A DNA stretch of 38,823 bases. It comes from Lachnospiraceae bacterium. Its GTDB lineage: Bacteria; Bacillota; Clostridia; Lachnospirales; Lachnospiraceae. The position numbers were made by a program, and so were the translations under genes. This document shows, piece by piece, positions 1-8,648 of the stretch (positions are counted from its first letter, which is position 1; every line of letters starts with the position of its first letter). The notes below the pieces were generated by a model. It was not told the DNA's origin, ran no database searches, and was given only the letters and a program-made list of their open reading frames with translations. Where the stretch lies: the NCBI GenBank assembly GCA_024685635.1, contig JAIKVP010000108.1, positions 1-38,823 of the forward strand. The letters are read 5' to 3'.

Positions 1-65
1 AAATTTGCAAAATACATACTAACACTTTTATAGCATCTATTCATCACAATTCTGTTACAAAACAA

Positions 66-1334
66 TTATATTTTATTAAATATTTCTTCAGTTGCAAGTC
101 TAGTCTTAGCAACTATGTCAGAATCTCCTATAGGAAAGCAGTAGTATAAGACCTTATTATCTCCTATACATATTACATCACCTATTTCATACCAGTAGTA
201 ATCTGCGTACAAGCTATATGACGCTTTAGGCGTCATACTAAAGTCAAGCTTGCCATCACAGCCTGATAAATGAAATCCATTTATACTGTGTGTGAGTCTT
301 CCCTCACCAATCATCATAAGGCTCTTAGTGTCAACTAATGCTCCTATTTTAACAGGAATATCTAACTTATAACTTCCCTCATCAATCTCCTTAGATACTG
401 ACTCTCTCTCCCATCTATACCAGTCAGGTATATGAGAAAATTCAGTCACGCCGTTATCAGCAGACATACGCCCTGTCTCTAGCATAGTGTAAGTCTTGCC
501 ACAGTTAGAGCAGCTAAGCTTGATACCCTTGCCTTTCATACGGCCTTCCTTTAGGCAGGATGGGCATTTATATAAAACCCGGTTTAGATAATCTGCCCTA
601 AACTCTTCATTTACTACAATACCTTTCTCAAGTTGCCAGCTAAAGTAATCAAATTTAAATTCATTTTCAACAATGACTTGCAACTCATCAGGACTCTTAG
701 ATGCTATATCTTCCTTAGAAATAAGATATTTAACATCAGCTGTTACATCCACATCTCTGATCTGTAAACCGTTATATAGTGGATCCCTATGAAATGCTCC
801 GTAGGTTCTCACCATTACTACAGGAACCTTAAGCATCCTGATTAATCGCCCAATACTCTTAGGAAGTGGAGTTGCTGTTCCATCAAAACTATAACTAGCC
901 TCTGGATACATCAAGATTGAATTCTTAAGCTTATTAGTCACATAAAGCATATCCTTTACAAGCTTAGGATCAGTTAAAAACTTCCTTGTCGGAATACAAC
1001 CTACAGACCTCATAAGTCCCTCTTTAGCAACTAAGCCGTCAATAGTACATATTATATGAAAAGGTCTATCCTTAAAGACATACTCTGCTATCTCTAAATC
1101 TATAAAGCTTGAATGATTCATAAGAATAAGACAAGGCTCATCATCATCAAGTTTATCCATATCATAGCTTTCATATCTAAAATTGGCCTTTTTAAGCTCA
1201 GACTTAGATAGACTATATACTAACTTTCTAATTAAAGGATTAGGCGACTTTATAGACTTTGGTTTACTATCAGCCGCTTTATCAAGCCTAGTTAGCATCT
1301 CTTCATAGGTCGCTTCTTTAGTTTTTATCTTCAT
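66..1334 (-). CDS. PlsC-type lysophospholipid acyltransferase with C-terminal zinc ribbon
   Basis: This 422-residue protein is probably a membrane-associated 1-acyl-glycerol-3-phosphate acyltransferase that adds the second acyl chain in phosphatidic acid synthesis. The HX4D catalytic motif is visible as NHSSFID (His74, Asp79), followed by a YPEASYSFDG block around residue 143 in the position of the family's substrate-binding motif. Beyond the usual PlsC core there is a four-Cys zinc ribbon (CPSC...CSNC, about residues 258-280) and a further C-terminal domain of roughly 140 residues, so the protein is much longer than a plain PlsC (about 240). No clear transmembrane helix was seen. The ATG follows a strong GGAGGTGG site. 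The gene starts 26 bases after a tRNA-Pro gene with no terminator or promoter between, so the two probably share a transcript. The acyltransferase call is firm; the exact acceptor lipid is not known. Confidence 0.8.
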   Translation of the reverse strand: MKIKTKEATYEEMLTRLDKAADSKPKSIKSPNPLIRKLVYSLSKSELKKANFRYESYDMDKLDDDEPCLILMNHSSFIDLEIAEYVFKDRPFHIICTIDGLVAKEGLMRSVGCIPTRKFLTDPKLVKDMLYVTNKLKNSILMYPEASYSFDGTATPLPKSIGRLIRMLKVPVVMVRTYGAFHRDPLYNGLQIRDVDVTADVKYLISKEDIASKSPDELQVIVENEFKFDYFSWQLEKGIVVNEEFRADYLNRVLYKCPSCLKEGRMKGKGIKLSCSNCGKTYTMLETGRMSADNGVTEFSHIPDWYRWERESVSKEIDEGSYKLDIPVKIGALVDTKSLMMIGEGRLTHSINGFHLSGCDGKLDFSMTPKASYSLYADYYWYEIGDVICIGDNKVLYYCFPIGDSDIVAKTRLATEEIFNKI

Positions 1335-1360
1335 GATAATCCACCTCCTCTACTAATAAA

Positions 1361-1434
1361 TTGGAATGGCGGGACTTGAACCCGTAACCTCTGCACCCCG
1401 AATGCAGCGCTCTACCAAATTGAGCCACATCCCA
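1361..1434 (-). tRNA. tRNA-Pro(CGG)
   Basis: A 74-nt cloverleaf folds by eye: acceptor TGGGATG/CATTCCA, D-arm GCTC/GAGC, anticodon stem CTGCA/TGCAG with loop TTCGGGG (anticodon CGG, G37), and T-loop TTCAAGT. The discriminator is A73, as expected for tRNA-Pro. CCA is not encoded and must be added. The first pair is T1-A72, where bacterial tRNA-Pro normally has C1-G72, and the outermost T-stem pair is an A-C mismatch. A near-perfect promoter lies just upstream. Confidence 0.92.
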
Positions 1435-1452
1435 GTAAAATAAATCATAGAA

Positions 1453-1481
1453 ATCTTACACCCAAGATATTCTTTTGTCAA
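1453..1481 (-). promoter_or_regulatory. Sigma-A promoter of tRNA-Pro and acyltransferase
   Basis: TTGACA (1476-1481) and TAAGAT (1453-1458) are separated by exactly 17 bases. The -10 ends about 19 bases before the tRNA 5' end. It is the only promoter seen ahead of the acyltransferase gene. Confidence 0.85.
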
Positions 1482-1582
1482 ATTAAATAACTAGTATAAA
1501 CACTCTGTTAATCGAATTCAAATAACAATCATAAATAAACTATTATTCTAACTTTGATAGCAAGCATAAACACACTAAATAT

Positions 1583-1617
1583 AAAAACGGTCTGCGTAGA
1601 ACTAACCACACAGACCG
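1583..1617 (-). terminator. Rho-independent terminator of the DUF6273 secreted-protein gene
   Basis: A 10-bp stem CGGTCTGTGT/ACGCAGACCG (one G-T pair) with a 10-base loop is followed by TTTTT on the minus strand, 30 bases after the stop codon. It separates this gene from the tRNA transcript. Confidence 0.9.
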
Positions 1618-1647
1618 CATAAAATGTTATGTTTATGAAAGTGTTAT

Positions 1648-3954
1648 TTATGAAACCTTCTTAACCTTAGCCTTGCTAGCAGCATTCTTAACAAGCTTCT
1701 TAACCTTCTTATACTGGCTGGCAGTAACCTTAATTACTGTATCAGCCTTAAGTCCCTTAAAGGCGTTCTTATCTATTGAATCTAAATCAACCTTTGTAAG
1801 ATTGATTGTCTTAAGAGTCTTCTTAGCCTTAGCAAATGCTTTCTTACTAATACCAGTAACATCAAACTCCTGGCCATCAATAGTAATTGTACTAGGAATC
1901 TTAACTGATGTTACACCTTTCTTAATTGCAGTAACTGCAACTGTGTTAGCAGCGCTAGCTCCAGCCATTACATTCTCTGGAAGCTCTGCATCAGTATCCT
2001 CAGCAGTTATTACTGTATATGTTACCTTCTTCTTAGAAACTGTATCACCAGGACAAGCTATTCTTCTCTTCTTAACAAGACTTGAGATGCTTGCCTCTGC
2101 CACGTCCTCAGCATTAGCGCCTATCTTAGCGTATGTTGAACCAGCATATTCCAAAGCAGATGTCTTTACTCTGATTACCGGACAAACTGTTGCATTAGCA
2201 TATACTCTCCATCCTGTTGGAACGGCTTTACCTTTATAATTAACACCAACTACATCATAACTATAATATCCCTGATTACGGAGGAAGTAGTTAGCGTATG
2301 TTCTTGAGCTGCCGTCTTTCACAACCTCTGACATCTTAATACGTCTTGAGGCAACTGTATCTCCAGTACCATTATAGAATCCATATTTCTTAAGCTCTTC
2401 AAGTGCTAAAATATACACACTATCAGTAGTATCCGCATCAGCTGATGTAGCACTAGAGCTTGCAAGTTTCTTGGTTTTTACAATACTCTTAACAATACTT
2501 TTCTTATCATCTTCACTAAATGCATCTTCTATGAATGTATCATTAAGATACTTTCTAACATTACTTGTTGCCCAAGTTGTATTACCCATACCAGTTGAGT
2601 ATTGAAGATTTTTAATAATAGCCTGATCTGTCATAATAACAGCCTCATCGCCATCAACATCTAATACTCTCCATTCAATATCTTCTGTTGCTGTCTTTGA
2701 AGATATATTATATTTACCAAATGTAACTTTAGACCAAATAACAGCCTTATTACCTACATTAGTGGTTCCTATTTCAGGATCCTGAATTCCATGTAATTCA
2801 GGTGCTTCCTCTTTTACTAGAACTGGATTAGAAAGCTTATAATCATTCTGTGTAGAGGTGTTACTACCAGTTATTTTGTAAGTAATTTTTTTCTGCTCAC
2901 CAGGACCTATACCACAGTTATCAAGGTTAAATGTCTGACTAGAGCCACTGAACTGACCAGTTACACTAATTGATTTAAGAGTTCCTTCCTCATCGTTATT
3001 TTGTAAAACAAAATAATAGTAATAACTGCTCTCTCCATCATATCCATATCCTAATCCAACAAATTCAATTGGATCTACGCCTGTAAGGTTGGTATATGAT
3101 CCTTCAGCCTCAAACGGACCAAAGGTTGCCGCAGTAATCCTAGCACTTGTTATCTCAGTAGGAGTAATATTCTGAGTAAATGATGTCACATCTCCTAAAT
3201 CAGAGTATGATTTAGGTACATTATTGATAAATACACCCACTGATCTTAGTGCCTTTGTTGAACTAATAGTCATATCAAAAGTTCCATCATCCTTAGGAAC
3301 TATCCTACCAGTAACTCCATCAACGGAACTATCCATTGTATAATATATGCTAGTAATCTTAGCAGTAATAACAATGCCACTTGCACCATTCCAACCAGTA
3401 GTTCCTGACTGAGCTTTAGCAGTATCAGTAACTTTTACTCCGTTAGTCGTTTCAATCTCGTATTCGAAATATACACCATTCGCATTAACAAGCGAACCTT
3501 CTAGAGTATACGAAATGTTTCCGTTAGCAGTAACATCTGCAAATTTAAGCTTATCTTCATCTACCGATGACCAATTTAGTACAATCTCCTCGTATGAACA
3601 AGATGCTGACTTAAGACTAGTGATAGTCCAATCAACATAACCGTTTGGTCCATTAGCATTAACACTTTCGCCAGCATTAATAGCTACAGTTCCTAAATCA
3701 AAACTTCCACTGTAATCAGAACCTGAAGAAGTAGCACACACGTAATTCAAAGTAGCCTTAATTATCTTCTTAGTTGTTGTATTGTTAGTAATAATAACAT
3801 AGCCTGAACCATTACCACCTGAAAATGCGATATTACTTACATCAAAAGTAATATCATCAGCAGCAGTGGCTATACTAACATTAGCAAACCCTTGAAACAC
3901 CAGAGCCATAGCAAGCATACATGCTATAAGTCTCTTAAACAACTTACCTTTCAT
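1648..3954 (-). CDS. Secreted multidomain protein with DUF6273 and LRR_5-like C-terminal repeats
   Basis: This 768-residue protein is exported: a basic start (MKGKLFKRL) is followed by a hydrophobic core and a likely cleavage after ATA-A around residue 32. The N-terminal 400 residues hold beta-rich, Ser/Thr/Asn-rich segments that I do not recognise. Residues about 408-590 carry a DUF6273-like domain (VTFGKY, EWRVLDV, YLNDTF, then YFLRNQGY). Residues about 655-768 resemble a BspA-type leucine-rich tail (KIPSTITIDG, then ISKKAFAKAKKTLKTINL), common in Lachnospiraceae surface proteins. No LPXTG, SLH or dockerin was seen. I start at the eighth codon of the open frame, because AAGGAGG overlaps the earlier ATGs and sits 8 bases before this ATG. 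The gene is monocistronic. Its ligand or role is unknown; surface binding is inference. Confidence 0.75.
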   Translation of the reverse strand: MKGKLFKRLIACMLAMALVFQGFANVSIATAADDITFDVSNIAFSGGNGSGYVIITNNTTTKKIIKATLNYVCATSSGSDYSGSFDLGTVAINAGESVNANGPNGYVDWTITSLKSASCSYEEIVLNWSSVDEDKLKFADVTANGNISYTLEGSLVNANGVYFEYEIETTNGVKVTDTAKAQSGTTGWNGASGIVITAKITSIYYTMDSSVDGVTGRIVPKDDGTFDMTISSTKALRSVGVFINNVPKSYSDLGDVTSFTQNITPTEITSARITAATFGPFEAEGSYTNLTGVDPIEFVGLGYGYDGESSYYYYFVLQNNDEEGTLKSISVTGQFSGSSQTFNLDNCGIGPGEQKKITYKITGSNTSTQNDYKLSNPVLVKEEAPELHGIQDPEIGTTNVGNKAVIWSKVTFGKYNISSKTATEDIEWRVLDVDGDEAVIMTDQAIIKNLQYSTGMGNTTWATSNVRKYLNDTFIEDAFSEDDKKSIVKSIVKTKKLASSSATSADADTTDSVYILALEELKKYGFYNGTGDTVASRRIKMSEVVKDGSSRTYANYFLRNQGYYSYDVVGVNYKGKAVPTGWRVYANATVCPVIRVKTSALEYAGSTYAKIGANAEDVAEASISSLVKKRRIACPGDTVSKKKVTYTVITAEDTDAELPENVMAGASAANTVAVTAIKKGVTSVKIPSTITIDGQEFDVTGISKKAFAKAKKTLKTINLTKVDLDSIDKNAFKGLKADTVIKVTASQYKKVKKLVKNAASKAKVKKVS

Positions 3955-4070
3955 AAACATTGCCTCCTTAAACATAACATGAAATAGTCATAAAGTTACG
4001 AGCAGTGCCGCTAATAGCCTATAATTAGAATATAGACTCCACTAAAGCCACTACCCCACTATTAATATCA

Positions 4071-4099
4071 AATATATCAGATTTTTCACAAAAAATCAA
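4071..4099 (-). promoter_or_regulatory. Promoter of the DUF6273 secreted-protein gene
   Basis: TTGATT (4094-4099) and TATATT (4071-4076) are 17 bases apart, giving a leader of about 110 bases. The -35 and spacer overlap a perfect 7-4-7 dyad (4080-4097), and the hexamer TAGTGG occurs four times around the promoter (4109-4114, 4056-4061, 4048-4053, 4039-4044, minus strand). Regulation is therefore likely, but the factor is unknown. Confidence 0.7.
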
Positions 4100-4156
4100 T
4101 GGATTAAGCCACTATTTTCGTGATATTTCCTAAAGAAAATGTGATTTTTAGGCAAT

Positions 4157-4846
4157 CTATTTCATTTTATCAAAGATGTCATGAAAGGCTTTGATATTGC
4201 TTATTGCATCGCCTTTATATACAGCAGAACCTGCAACTATGATATTAGCGCCAGCTAAAACGACGTCCTTAACATTAGCGAGTGTAATTCCGCCATCCAC
4301 TTCAATATCTATCTTATCTTGATATCCCCTTCTAATAAGCTCCTTAGAAAGTGTTTTTATCTTATCAAGACTATCTGCTATAAAGCTCTGTCCTCCAAAG
4401 CCAGGGTGAACACTCATAACAAGAATCATATCTGTCTTTTCAAGGAATGGATAAACCTCCTCAATCGGAGTCTCAGGGTTAACGGCTAGGGCTGTCTTGA
4501 CTCCAAGCTCCTTGATCTCATCTAGTGTAGTTAATACATCATCGCAAGCCTCAACGTGGACAGTTATTGAATCGGCTCCTGCATTTACAAAGTTTTCTAC
4601 GTATCTTACAGGCTCAACCACCATCAAGTGAACATCAAAGAAGCGGTCAGTGTAAGGCCTTACACTCTTAATAACATCAGGCCCAAAGGAAATGTTAGGG
4701 ACAAAGGAACCATCCATAACATCTAAGTGAACATAGTTAGCATCATGAACCAGCTTTACATCCTCGCCTAATTTTGAAAAATCTGCTGATAGAATTGACG
4801 GTGCTAAAACCAAGCCATTTCTACCCAAGTATTCTAATCTAGCCAT
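4157..4846 (-). CDS. rpe: Ribulose-phosphate 3-epimerase
   Basis: This cytoplasmic TIM-barrel enzyme interconverts D-ribulose 5-phosphate and D-xylulose 5-phosphate in the pentose phosphate pathway. The family blocks are all present: LAPSILSADFSKL near the N-terminus, HLDVMDGSFVPNISFGP with the metal-binding His and Asp, DVHLMV, MSVHPGFGGQ, and EVDGGI followed by the phosphate-binding AGANIIVAGSAVY. I chose the ATG giving MARLEYLG (229 residues) because AAGG lies 7 bases before it; an upstream in-frame ATG would add 14 residues unlike the family. In many Firmicutes rpe directly follows rsgA, as here, but a terminator lies between them, so rpe may have its own promoter. Confidence 0.95.
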   Translation of the reverse strand: MARLEYLGRNGLVLAPSILSADFSKLGEDVKLVHDANYVHLDVMDGSFVPNISFGPDVIKSVRPYTDRFFDVHLMVVEPVRYVENFVNAGADSITVHVEACDDVLTTLDEIKELGVKTALAVNPETPIEEVYPFLEKTDMILVMSVHPGFGGQSFIADSLDKIKTLSKELIRRGYQDKIDIEVDGGITLANVKDVVLAGANIIVAGSAVYKGDAISNIKAFHDIFDKMK

Positions 4847-4922
4847 CTTAATACCTTGTATAATAAGCCTTATAAAGCCTATATACATTATCCTTTCATA
4901 AAAAATAATAAACTCTTATAAT

Positions 4923-4950
4923 AAAAAGCTGTCAGCTAAGACTAGCTGAC
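4923..4950 (-). terminator. Terminator between rsgA and rpe
   Basis: The stem GTCAGCTA/TAGCTGAC with loop GTCT is followed closely by TTTTT on the minus strand, 9 bases after the rsgA stop. It probably ends the long yicC-rsgA operon. Confidence 0.8.
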
Positions 4951-4958
4951 GCTATATA

Positions 4959-5846
4959 TTAGTATTTCTTTTTAGATTCCACTTCCTCGATAAGAAGTTT
5001 ATAGTTCTCATAGCGTATCTCACTGATTTCACCGCGTAAAACTGCCTCCTTAACGCCACAGTCTGGCTCTTTAAGGTGTAGGCAGCCTAAGAACTTGCAC
5101 TCATCCTCATAATCTCTAAACTCTTCAAAATAGTCCTTAACCTCTTCCTTCTCTAAGAGTCTTACATCAAGCGAACTAAAACCAGGTGTGTCCATAACAT
5201 AGGTGTTAGGCTCGATATAAAAAATCTCAGAGTGTCTGGTCGTATGCTTACCGCGCTTTAGTTTCTTACTAATCTCTCCAGTCTCCATATTGGCATCAGG
5301 TGCAAGTCGATTTAGGAGTGATGACTTTCCAACTCCTGATGGGCCTGCTAAAACAGTTGTCTTAGCTTTAAGGACTGACTTGATATCTTCGACTCCATCA
5401 TCCTCTAAAACACTTATAAACATAACCTTGCTGCCGCTCTTCTCATAGATCTTAGCAAGCTTAACTATCTCATCATCAGCCACCATATCAACCTTGTTAA
5501 AACAAATGACAGTAGGCACATCCTGAAGTCTCATTGAAATCAAAAACCTGTCAAGCAGGTTAAAGTTAGGCTTAGGCTCAGCCGCAGCAAAGACAACCAT
5601 AGCCTGATCAACATTGGCAACAGATGGCCTAATAAGAGTATTATTTCTCTCTAAAATGCTATCGATATTACCTAGCATTTCCTCATCTGAAATAACACTT
5701 ATTACAACCTGATCCCCTACTAAAGGCTTGATTTTGTCTTTTCTAAATATTCCCTTTGCCCTACATTCATAAATACCACGGGCTTCTACATATACATAGT
5801 AGAAGCCCCCGATACCCTTTATAATCTTACCTTGTAATTCGTTCAT
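4959..5846 (-). CDS. rsgA: Ribosome small-subunit assembly GTPase RsgA
   Basis: RsgA (YloQ/YjeQ) is a circularly permuted GTPase that checks late maturation of the 30S subunit. In this 295-residue protein an N-terminal OB-fold (residues about 1-70) precedes G-motifs in permuted order: NKVD (117-120), GPSGVGKSS (168-176) and DTPG (219-222). The C-terminal zinc site Cys250, Cys255, His257, Cys263 is intact. I start at ATG 5846, with GGGTG upstream; a TTG one codon earlier is also possible. It lies 12 bases after prkC, the standard Firmicute order. GTPases of this type can be PASTA-kinase substrates in other Firmicutes, which fits the neighbourhood; that is known of relatives, not shown here. 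Confidence 0.96.
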   Translation of the reverse strand: MNELQGKIIKGIGGFYYVYVEARGIYECRAKGIFRKDKIKPLVGDQVVISVISDEEMLGNIDSILERNNTLIRPSVANVDQAMVVFAAAEPKPNFNLLDRFLISMRLQDVPTVICFNKVDMVADDEIVKLAKIYEKSGSKVMFISVLEDDGVEDIKSVLKAKTTVLAGPSGVGKSSLLNRLAPDANMETGEISKKLKRGKHTTRHSEIFYIEPNTYVMDTPGFSSLDVRLLEKEEVKDYFEEFRDYEDECKFLGCLHLKEPDCGVKEAVLRGEISEIRYENYKLLIEEVESKKKY

Positions 5847-5858
5847 CAATTCACCCTA

Positions 5859-7907
5859 TTAATTGGCAGCTAAGGTGATTGTCTCGTTGCTAATTAAAGC
5901 GTTATCAAGATAAATCGAAATCTTAGCGCTTGACTTCTTACCAGTTACATAAATTGTAAATGGGAAGTCATCATGTGTAACATTCTGGTCATATATAGGA
6001 TTGCTAACGCCATCCTGATATACCTGTAAATGAGCTGAAGTAGCTTCCTCAGCCATAATATCTCTTAAGCTAAATGTTCCTGAATAGGTCTTAGCCTGAG
6101 TAGTTGTAGGACCTGAACATACTGTAAGAGGAACTACGGTTCCTGTTGTAAGCTTGTCTCCTACATTGTAGCCCTGAGCGATAACCTCGCCCTTGTCATA
6201 CTCATCGCTAGTAGCCTTAGTAACTGACCACTTAAGTCCAATAGCATCAAGCTTCTTACCAGCATTCTCGTAGGTCTCACCTACTACATTAATCATGGCA
6301 ACCTCTTCAACTTCCTTGCCCTGACTAATTGTAATTGTTACTGTTGAACCCTTAGGAGCCTTGGTGTTACCTGCAGGGTCCTGCTTGATTACCTTGCCCT
6401 CTTCAACTGTATCGCTGTACTCATAGGCTACCTTAACCTCAAAGCCTTCCTGTACTAATATCTCGTTTGCATTTTCCTTCTTGTATGAAGTTACATCTGG
6501 CACATCTACTGATGACTTGCCAAGGCTTACTAAGAGCTTAATCTTCTCGTTGACTGCCACTTCCTCATCAGCCTTAGGAGACATTTCAATTACGACATCC
6601 TCTTCAACCTCGTCATTCTCTTCATAATCAGTTGTGACATTTATAAAGCCTGCTTCTTCTAAGAGTTTCTTGGCATCGTCAATATTCTCACCAACAACAT
6701 CAGGTAGCTTAGCCATCTCTTCTGTAGTAGCATCTGCGCTTGTCTCAGTTGTTGATGAAACCTTCTTCTTGCCGCCGAAGGCTCCAGCGAACTTAGCTAT
6801 AAAGAATACGATAAGCATTACAACTAATACTGCTGCAACAACTCCAAGCACCTTAGCTAGCTTCTCGAGCTTTGGATCCATCTCGTCATCATCATCCTCT
6901 TCATCATACTCATCTTCAGGCGATTCATTGTCAACAGCCTGGTTAATCTCGTCGACATGAAGCTTAGCAGTAGATGAGCTAACCTTAGATGTTGCTGCTG
7001 CATTTTTGATTGCACCAAGCTCATCCTCTGTCATAGTTCTAGTTGGAGCATTGTCAGATAATGCTGCTGTCTTAACAAAGCTTCCACTAGGATCAGCCTC
7101 AACTCTTCTTAAATCAGCTATCAAAGCGTTAGCTGTCAAATATCTTCTCTCTGGTCTCTTCTCAGTACACTTAGCAATAACCTTCTCTAAGCTAGGCAAA
7201 ATGTCAGGATAGTACTCAGTAGGAGCAATCATGTCATTCTGGATATGCATTAAGGCAACTGCTACATTGTTGTCTCCCTCAAATGGTACGCGACCAGTAA
7301 TCATCTCATACATTGTAATACCTAATGAATAGATATCACTTCTCTCATCACAGAAACCGCCTCTTGCCTGCTCAGGTGAGATGTAGTGAACCGAGCCGAT
7401 AGCATTGGACGAAATAGTTGCTGATGTAGCAGCCTTAGCAATACCAAAGTCCATGACCTTTAATATTCCTGAAGGTGAAACTATGATATTCTGTGGCTTG
7501 ATGTCTCTGTGGATAATATGGTTATCGTGAGCAACCTCGATACCTGAAGCAATCTGCAATGTAAAATTGACTGTCTCAGAAACTGAAAGATGGCCCTTCT
7601 TCTGGATATAATCCTTAAGGGTGATACCCTCAACAAGCTCCATAACAATATAGTGAATGTCATCAACATCACCTACGTCAAATACATTGACAATATTAGG
7701 ATGCGAAAGTCCTGCTGCCGACTGTGCCTCTACTCTAAACTTAGAGACAAATGTTTTGTCGTTGCTAAACTCATCCTTAAGCACCTTGATTGCTACATTT
7801 CTATTAAGCCTGTGATCAAGTGCCTTATATACTATACTCATTCCGCCTGATCCGACGGTATCAACTATTTCATAACGCTCTGCTATAATTGTTCCTACCT
7901 GTATCAT
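5859..7907 (-). CDS. prkC: PASTA-domain Ser/Thr protein kinase
   Basis: This 682-residue membrane kinase (PrkC/Stk type) senses cell-wall muropeptides outside the cell and phosphorylates cytoplasmic targets. The kinase domain covers residues about 1-270, with the Gly loop GSGGMS (19-24), Lys41 in VAIKVL, HRDIKPQN near 135 and DFG near 154. An acidic juxtamembrane stretch (about 325-345) precedes one transmembrane helix (about 352-375). Outside are three PASTA repeats (about 397-600), starting with LPDVVGENIDDA, VPDVTSYKKEN and MINVVGETYENA, and a beta-rich tail of about 80 residues. The start follows AAGGAGATGAA, overlapping the end of prpC, its cognate phosphatase. All catalytic residues are present. 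Confidence 0.96.
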   Translation of the reverse strand: MIQVGTIIAERYEIVDTVGSGGMSIVYKALDHRLNRNVAIKVLKDEFSNDKTFVSKFRVEAQSAAGLSHPNIVNVFDVGDVDDIHYIVMELVEGITLKDYIQKKGHLSVSETVNFTLQIASGIEVAHDNHIIHRDIKPQNIIVSPSGILKVMDFGIAKAATSATISSNAIGSVHYISPEQARGGFCDERSDIYSLGITMYEMITGRVPFEGDNNVAVALMHIQNDMIAPTEYYPDILPSLEKVIAKCTEKRPERRYLTANALIADLRRVEADPSGSFVKTAALSDNAPTRTMTEDELGAIKNAAATSKVSSSTAKLHVDEINQAVDNESPEDEYDEEDDDDEMDPKLEKLAKVLGVVAAVLVVMLIVFFIAKFAGAFGGKKKVSSTTETSADATTEEMAKLPDVVGENIDDAKKLLEEAGFINVTTDYEENDEVEEDVVIEMSPKADEEVAVNEKIKLLVSLGKSSVDVPDVTSYKKENANEILVQEGFEVKVAYEYSDTVEEGKVIKQDPAGNTKAPKGSTVTITISQGKEVEEVAMINVVGETYENAGKKLDAIGLKWSVTKATSDEYDKGEVIAQGYNVGDKLTTGTVVPLTVCSGPTTTQAKTYSGTFSLRDIMAEEATSAHLQVYQDGVSNPIYDQNVTHDDFPFTIYVTGKKSSAKISIYLDNALISNETITLAAN

Positions 7908-7919
7908 AATTTCATCTCC

Positions 7920-8648
7920 TTACTCTTCATTAACAACAAGAACCGCTGCAATATTATCGTACCCGCCATAATAATTCGCACGGTCGATCAAATATCTAAC
8001 TTTATCATCTATATTTTTGTCTGAAGTGACTATACTTAACAATTCGTCATCCTGAATCATATTAGACAATCCATCTGAACAAAGCAGTATCTGGTCACCT
8101 TTACTTAGCTCTATCTCAAAAAAGTCTGGTAAAACCGTCTCGCCAACTCCAACCGCTCTAGTAATAATGTTGCGCCTTGGATGGCGTCTTGCTTCTTGTG
8201 GTGTTAAATCACCACTCCTTACAAGCTCCTCTACCATAGAATGATCTAAAGTTACTTGTTTTATTTCGTAATTGGAAATCTTATATAATCTGCTATCTCC
8301 AACATTAAGAACATATCCCATACCATTAATCACTGTAATGGCTACAAATGTTGTTCCCATGCCGTAGTATGCTTCGTCAGACATAGCCTCTTGATATATC
8401 TCTTCATTTACCCATGACAGTAAGGTTCGCATCAGTGTAACCGGATTGGTCTGCTTAGTCTGTTCAGCAAGCTGTACAAACCTGTCCACCGCCATGTGTG
8501 ACGCGTGGTCTCCGGCCCTGTGTCCTCCCATACCATCTGCTACAATGTAGAGATTAGGAAAAGCCCCAACGGGCTCATCAGAGCAGAATAGATAATCCTG
8601 GTTGGTATTCCGCTTCAACCCTACATCGGTGTTACCACATGATCTCAT
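7920..8648 (-). CDS. prpC: PP2C-type Ser/Thr protein phosphatase
   Basis: PrpC (Stp) removes phosphates placed by the PASTA kinase encoded just downstream. It is a 242-residue, Mn/Mg-dependent PPM phosphatase with the canonical metal-binding motifs: TNQD near residue 18, VADGMGGH around 37-44, GDSR near 119, LCSDGLSN around 191-198 and GGYDN near the C-terminus. No membrane segment is seen, so it acts in the cytoplasm. Its ATG overlaps the rlmN stop as ATGA, indicating translational coupling, and it has a strong AAGGAGG site. Confidence 0.96.
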   Translation of the reverse strand: MRSCGNTDVGLKRNTNQDYLFCSDEPVGAFPNLYIVADGMGGHRAGDHASHMAVDRFVQLAEQTKQTNPVTLMRTLLSWVNEEIYQEAMSDEAYYGMGTTFVAITVINGMGYVLNVGDSRLYKISNYEIKQVTLDHSMVEELVRSGDLTPQEARRHPRRNIITRAVGVGETVLPDFFEIELSKGDQILLCSDGLSNMIQDDELLSIVTSDKNIDDKVRYLIDRANYYGGYDNIAAVLVVNEE

